From the NCBI GenBank assembly GCA_015069165.1, contig SVJD01000024.1:1-32838 (forward strand): DNA of 32,838 bases, written 5' to 3'. The translations under genes were made by a program, and so were the position numbers. The notes beneath the pieces were generated by a model. The model saw nothing but the letters and a program-made list of their open reading frames with translations, searched no databases and had not been told where the DNA came from. Below, piece by piece: positions 31,692 to 32,838 of this stretch. Origin of the DNA: Oscillospiraceae bacterium (GTDB lineage: Bacteria > Bacillota > Clostridia > UBA1212 > UBA1255). Each line of letters begins with the position of its first letter. Position 1 is the stretch's first letter.

Positions 31692-31782
31692 GGGGCATTG
31701 TCCGTCACTCAGTATCAGCTTGTCAGAGGGAGCACTCGACAGCCCCAAACCACAACCCCAAAGCAATTTAGCAAACTATTGC
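31692..31782. repeat. Probable fragment of a dispersed intergenic palindromic repeat
   Basis: GGGGC and TGTC (31,692-31,702) pair with GACAGCCCC (31,738-31,746), with two bulged bases on the left arm. A second inverted repeat GCAAT/ATTGC follows at 31,763-31,782. The inner TTGTCAGAGGGAGCACTCGA resembles palindromic intergenic repeats I recall from gut Clostridia, but no second copy is in this window. It could also be a structured leader, although the promoter at 31,779-31,807 lies after it. The rest of the 234-bp gap 31,660-31,893 has no gene. Confidence 0.4.
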
Positions 31783-31807
31783 AATACTTATTAACATTAA
31801 GTATAAT
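31779..31807 (+). promoter_or_regulatory. Promoter of the Na+/Ca2+ exchanger gene
   Basis: TTGCAA (31,779-31,784), 17-bp spacer, consensus TATAAT (31,802-31,807), about 87 bp before the start codon. Confidence 0.7.
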
Positions 31808-31893
31808 GTGTTCGGATTTAAAATTCACTTTAAATATAAAGCAAATTATTACAAAAAACAAAACTGCCCCTTGGCTTATTCGGAGGAACTATA

Positions 31894-32838
31894 ATGGATT
31901 TTTTTGGGTTCACACTATTTAACGGCCTTTCCGGCGGAACACTTTTAGCCGTTGCCGCAGGTATTTTTATTGTAGGTCTTATTCTAACAATAAAAGGCGG
32001 CGATTGGTTTGTTGATTCTGCTTCGTGGTTTGCGGAAGCAACAGGAATTCCGAAATTTGTTGTAGGTGCTACCGTCGTTTCATTCGCAACAACTCTTCCC
32101 GAACTTCTTGTTTCTGTAAGAGCAGCAATAAACGGTTCAGCGCAGCTTGCAATCGGAAACGCAGTAGGATCTGTTACCGCGAACACATCGCTTATTATGG
32201 GTATTTCGCTTTTAGCAATGGCCGGAATTGTAAACAGAAAGGGGTTTATGCTTAAAGGAGGACTTCTCCTTACTGCTATATTAGGACTTACAATTCTTTC
32301 TCTCAGCGGACAACTTCCCACCTGGTCTCCTTTTGTTCTCTGGGCTGTTTTCATCATTTTTATGGCAAGCAATCTTATTGAAGGTAAAAAAGGGGCACAA
32401 AACGACGAGATAGACTCTTATGAAAAGAAAGAAATACCATCAAGAATTTTATGGTTTGTAATCGGTACTGCCTCCATTGTTTTCGGTGCAGAATTTCTTG
32501 TTTCTTCAGGCAAAACAATTGCCACCGGTATAGGAATCAGCGAAACTATCATTGGTTTTACAGTAATTGCTTTGGGAACTTCTCTTCCTGAGTTAGTTAC
32601 AACACTTACAGCCATTCGCAAAAAGGAATCTTCTCTTTCAGTTGGTAACATCATCGGTGCAAATATCATTGATGCAACCTTGATTCTCCCTCTTTGTGCA
32701 GTTATAAACGAAGAAGCTCTTCCTGTTGAAAGAATTAACCTTATTTTCGATTTCCCTGTTTGCATTGCTGCTTGTGCCGTCGCAGTCATTCCTACAATTA
32801 TAATGGGCAAGTTCAAAAAATGGCAAGGATTAGCATTA
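31894..32838 (+). CDS. CaCA-family sodium/calcium exchanger (partial, runs off the right edge)
   Basis: The 315 codons seen start at ATG 31,894 with CGGAGGA six nt ahead; no stop is reached. Two inverted alpha repeats define the family: VVGATVVSFATTLPELLVSV with GNAVGSVTANTSLIMG (about residues 50-110), and IGFTVIALGTSLPELVTTL with GNIIGANIIDATLIL (about 220-270). The Glu in each PEL and the Asn in each GN motif bind the cations. A charged cytosolic loop (KGAQNDEIDSYEKKE) separates the halves. It probably extrudes Ca2+ in exchange for Na+ or H+. Only a few residues should be missing from a protein of usual length. Confidence 0.92.
   Translation, partial: MDFFGFTLFNGLSGGTLLAVAAGIFIVGLILTIKGGDWFVDSASWFAEATGIPKFVVGATVVSFATTLPELLVSVRAAINGSAQLAIGNAVGSVTANTSLIMGISLLAMAGIVNRKGFMLKGGLLLTAILGLTILSLSGQLPTWSPFVLWAVFIIFMASNLIEGKKGAQNDEIDSYEKKEIPSRILWFVIGTASIVFGAEFLVSSGKTIATGIGISETIIGFTVIALGTSLPELVTTLTAIRKKESSLSVGNIIGANIIDATLILPLCAVINEEALPVERINLIFDFPVCIAACAVAVIPTIIMGKFKKWQGLAL

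Noticed and set aside
31830-32372. 180-codon minus-strand frame over the exchanger gene
   Set aside because: It is antisense to clear alpha-repeat coding of the CaCA exchanger and has no family pattern of its own.

Overview
The window looks like chromosomal DNA of a low-GC Gram-positive anaerobe of class Clostridia (Bacillota). I base this on AT-rich coding, strong AGGAGG-type ribosome binding sites, the gene families present (FolT under a tetrahydrofolate riboswitch, SecG/RNase R/RF2/SecA cluster, zf-HC2 anti-sigma factor, VanR/VanS-like pair, CopA with a fused CopZ-like tail) and consensus TTGACA/TATAAT promoters. I cannot fix the genus. I support 28 protein genes (one cut by the right edge), one gene remnant, and two tRNAs.

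Layout. 1-2,320: tRNA-Arg(CCU), then an ECF sigma factor, its zinc-finger membrane anti-sigma factor and a membrane protein of unknown role. 2,333-5,080: a two-component system on the minus strand (response regulator, then histidine kinase). 5,290-7,840: a folate cluster, with a THF riboswitch in front of folT-folC and a convergent, N-terminally shortened 5-formyl-THF cyclo-ligase. 7,942-10,145: a LOG-family nucleotide phosphoribohydrolase and a beta-CASP nuclease, divergent from an amidohydrolase. 11,117-21,228: a long minus-strand run, secG - rnr - prfB - TIM-barrel isomerase - dgt - yfbR-like HD - secA - TPR membrane protein - GNAT. It joins protein export, translation termination, RNA decay and dNTP turnover, and prfB carries its programmed +1 frameshift. 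21,378-23,708: a TIGR01212 radical SAM protein and a DUF2156-GNAT fusion. 23,684-27,904: a copper P-type ATPase abutting a Pro/Thr-repeat surface phosphodiester glycosidase.

The last 5 kb (27,914-32,838) are the most accessory-like. They hold a cluster of palindromic TTCTGTCT/AGACAGAA repeats just upstream of an initiator tRNA, a remnant reading left that meets a 5'-truncated PARG-like macro-domain gene reading right, a divergent LysR/YeiH pair, a possible dispersed-repeat fragment, and a partial Na+/Ca2+ exchanger. A half copy of the same repeat lies upstream of the tRNA-Arg at the other end of the window.

I found no CRISPR array, no transposase or integrase, no rRNA and no obvious new multi-gene defence system. 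The points most worth checking are the tRNA-linked repeats, the two back-to-back truncated genes, the RNase R without cold-shock domains, the probable internal CopZ start inside copA, the truncated cyclo-ligase, and the mismatched T-stem of the initiator tRNA. No database searches could be run. Family calls are from motifs read by eye.
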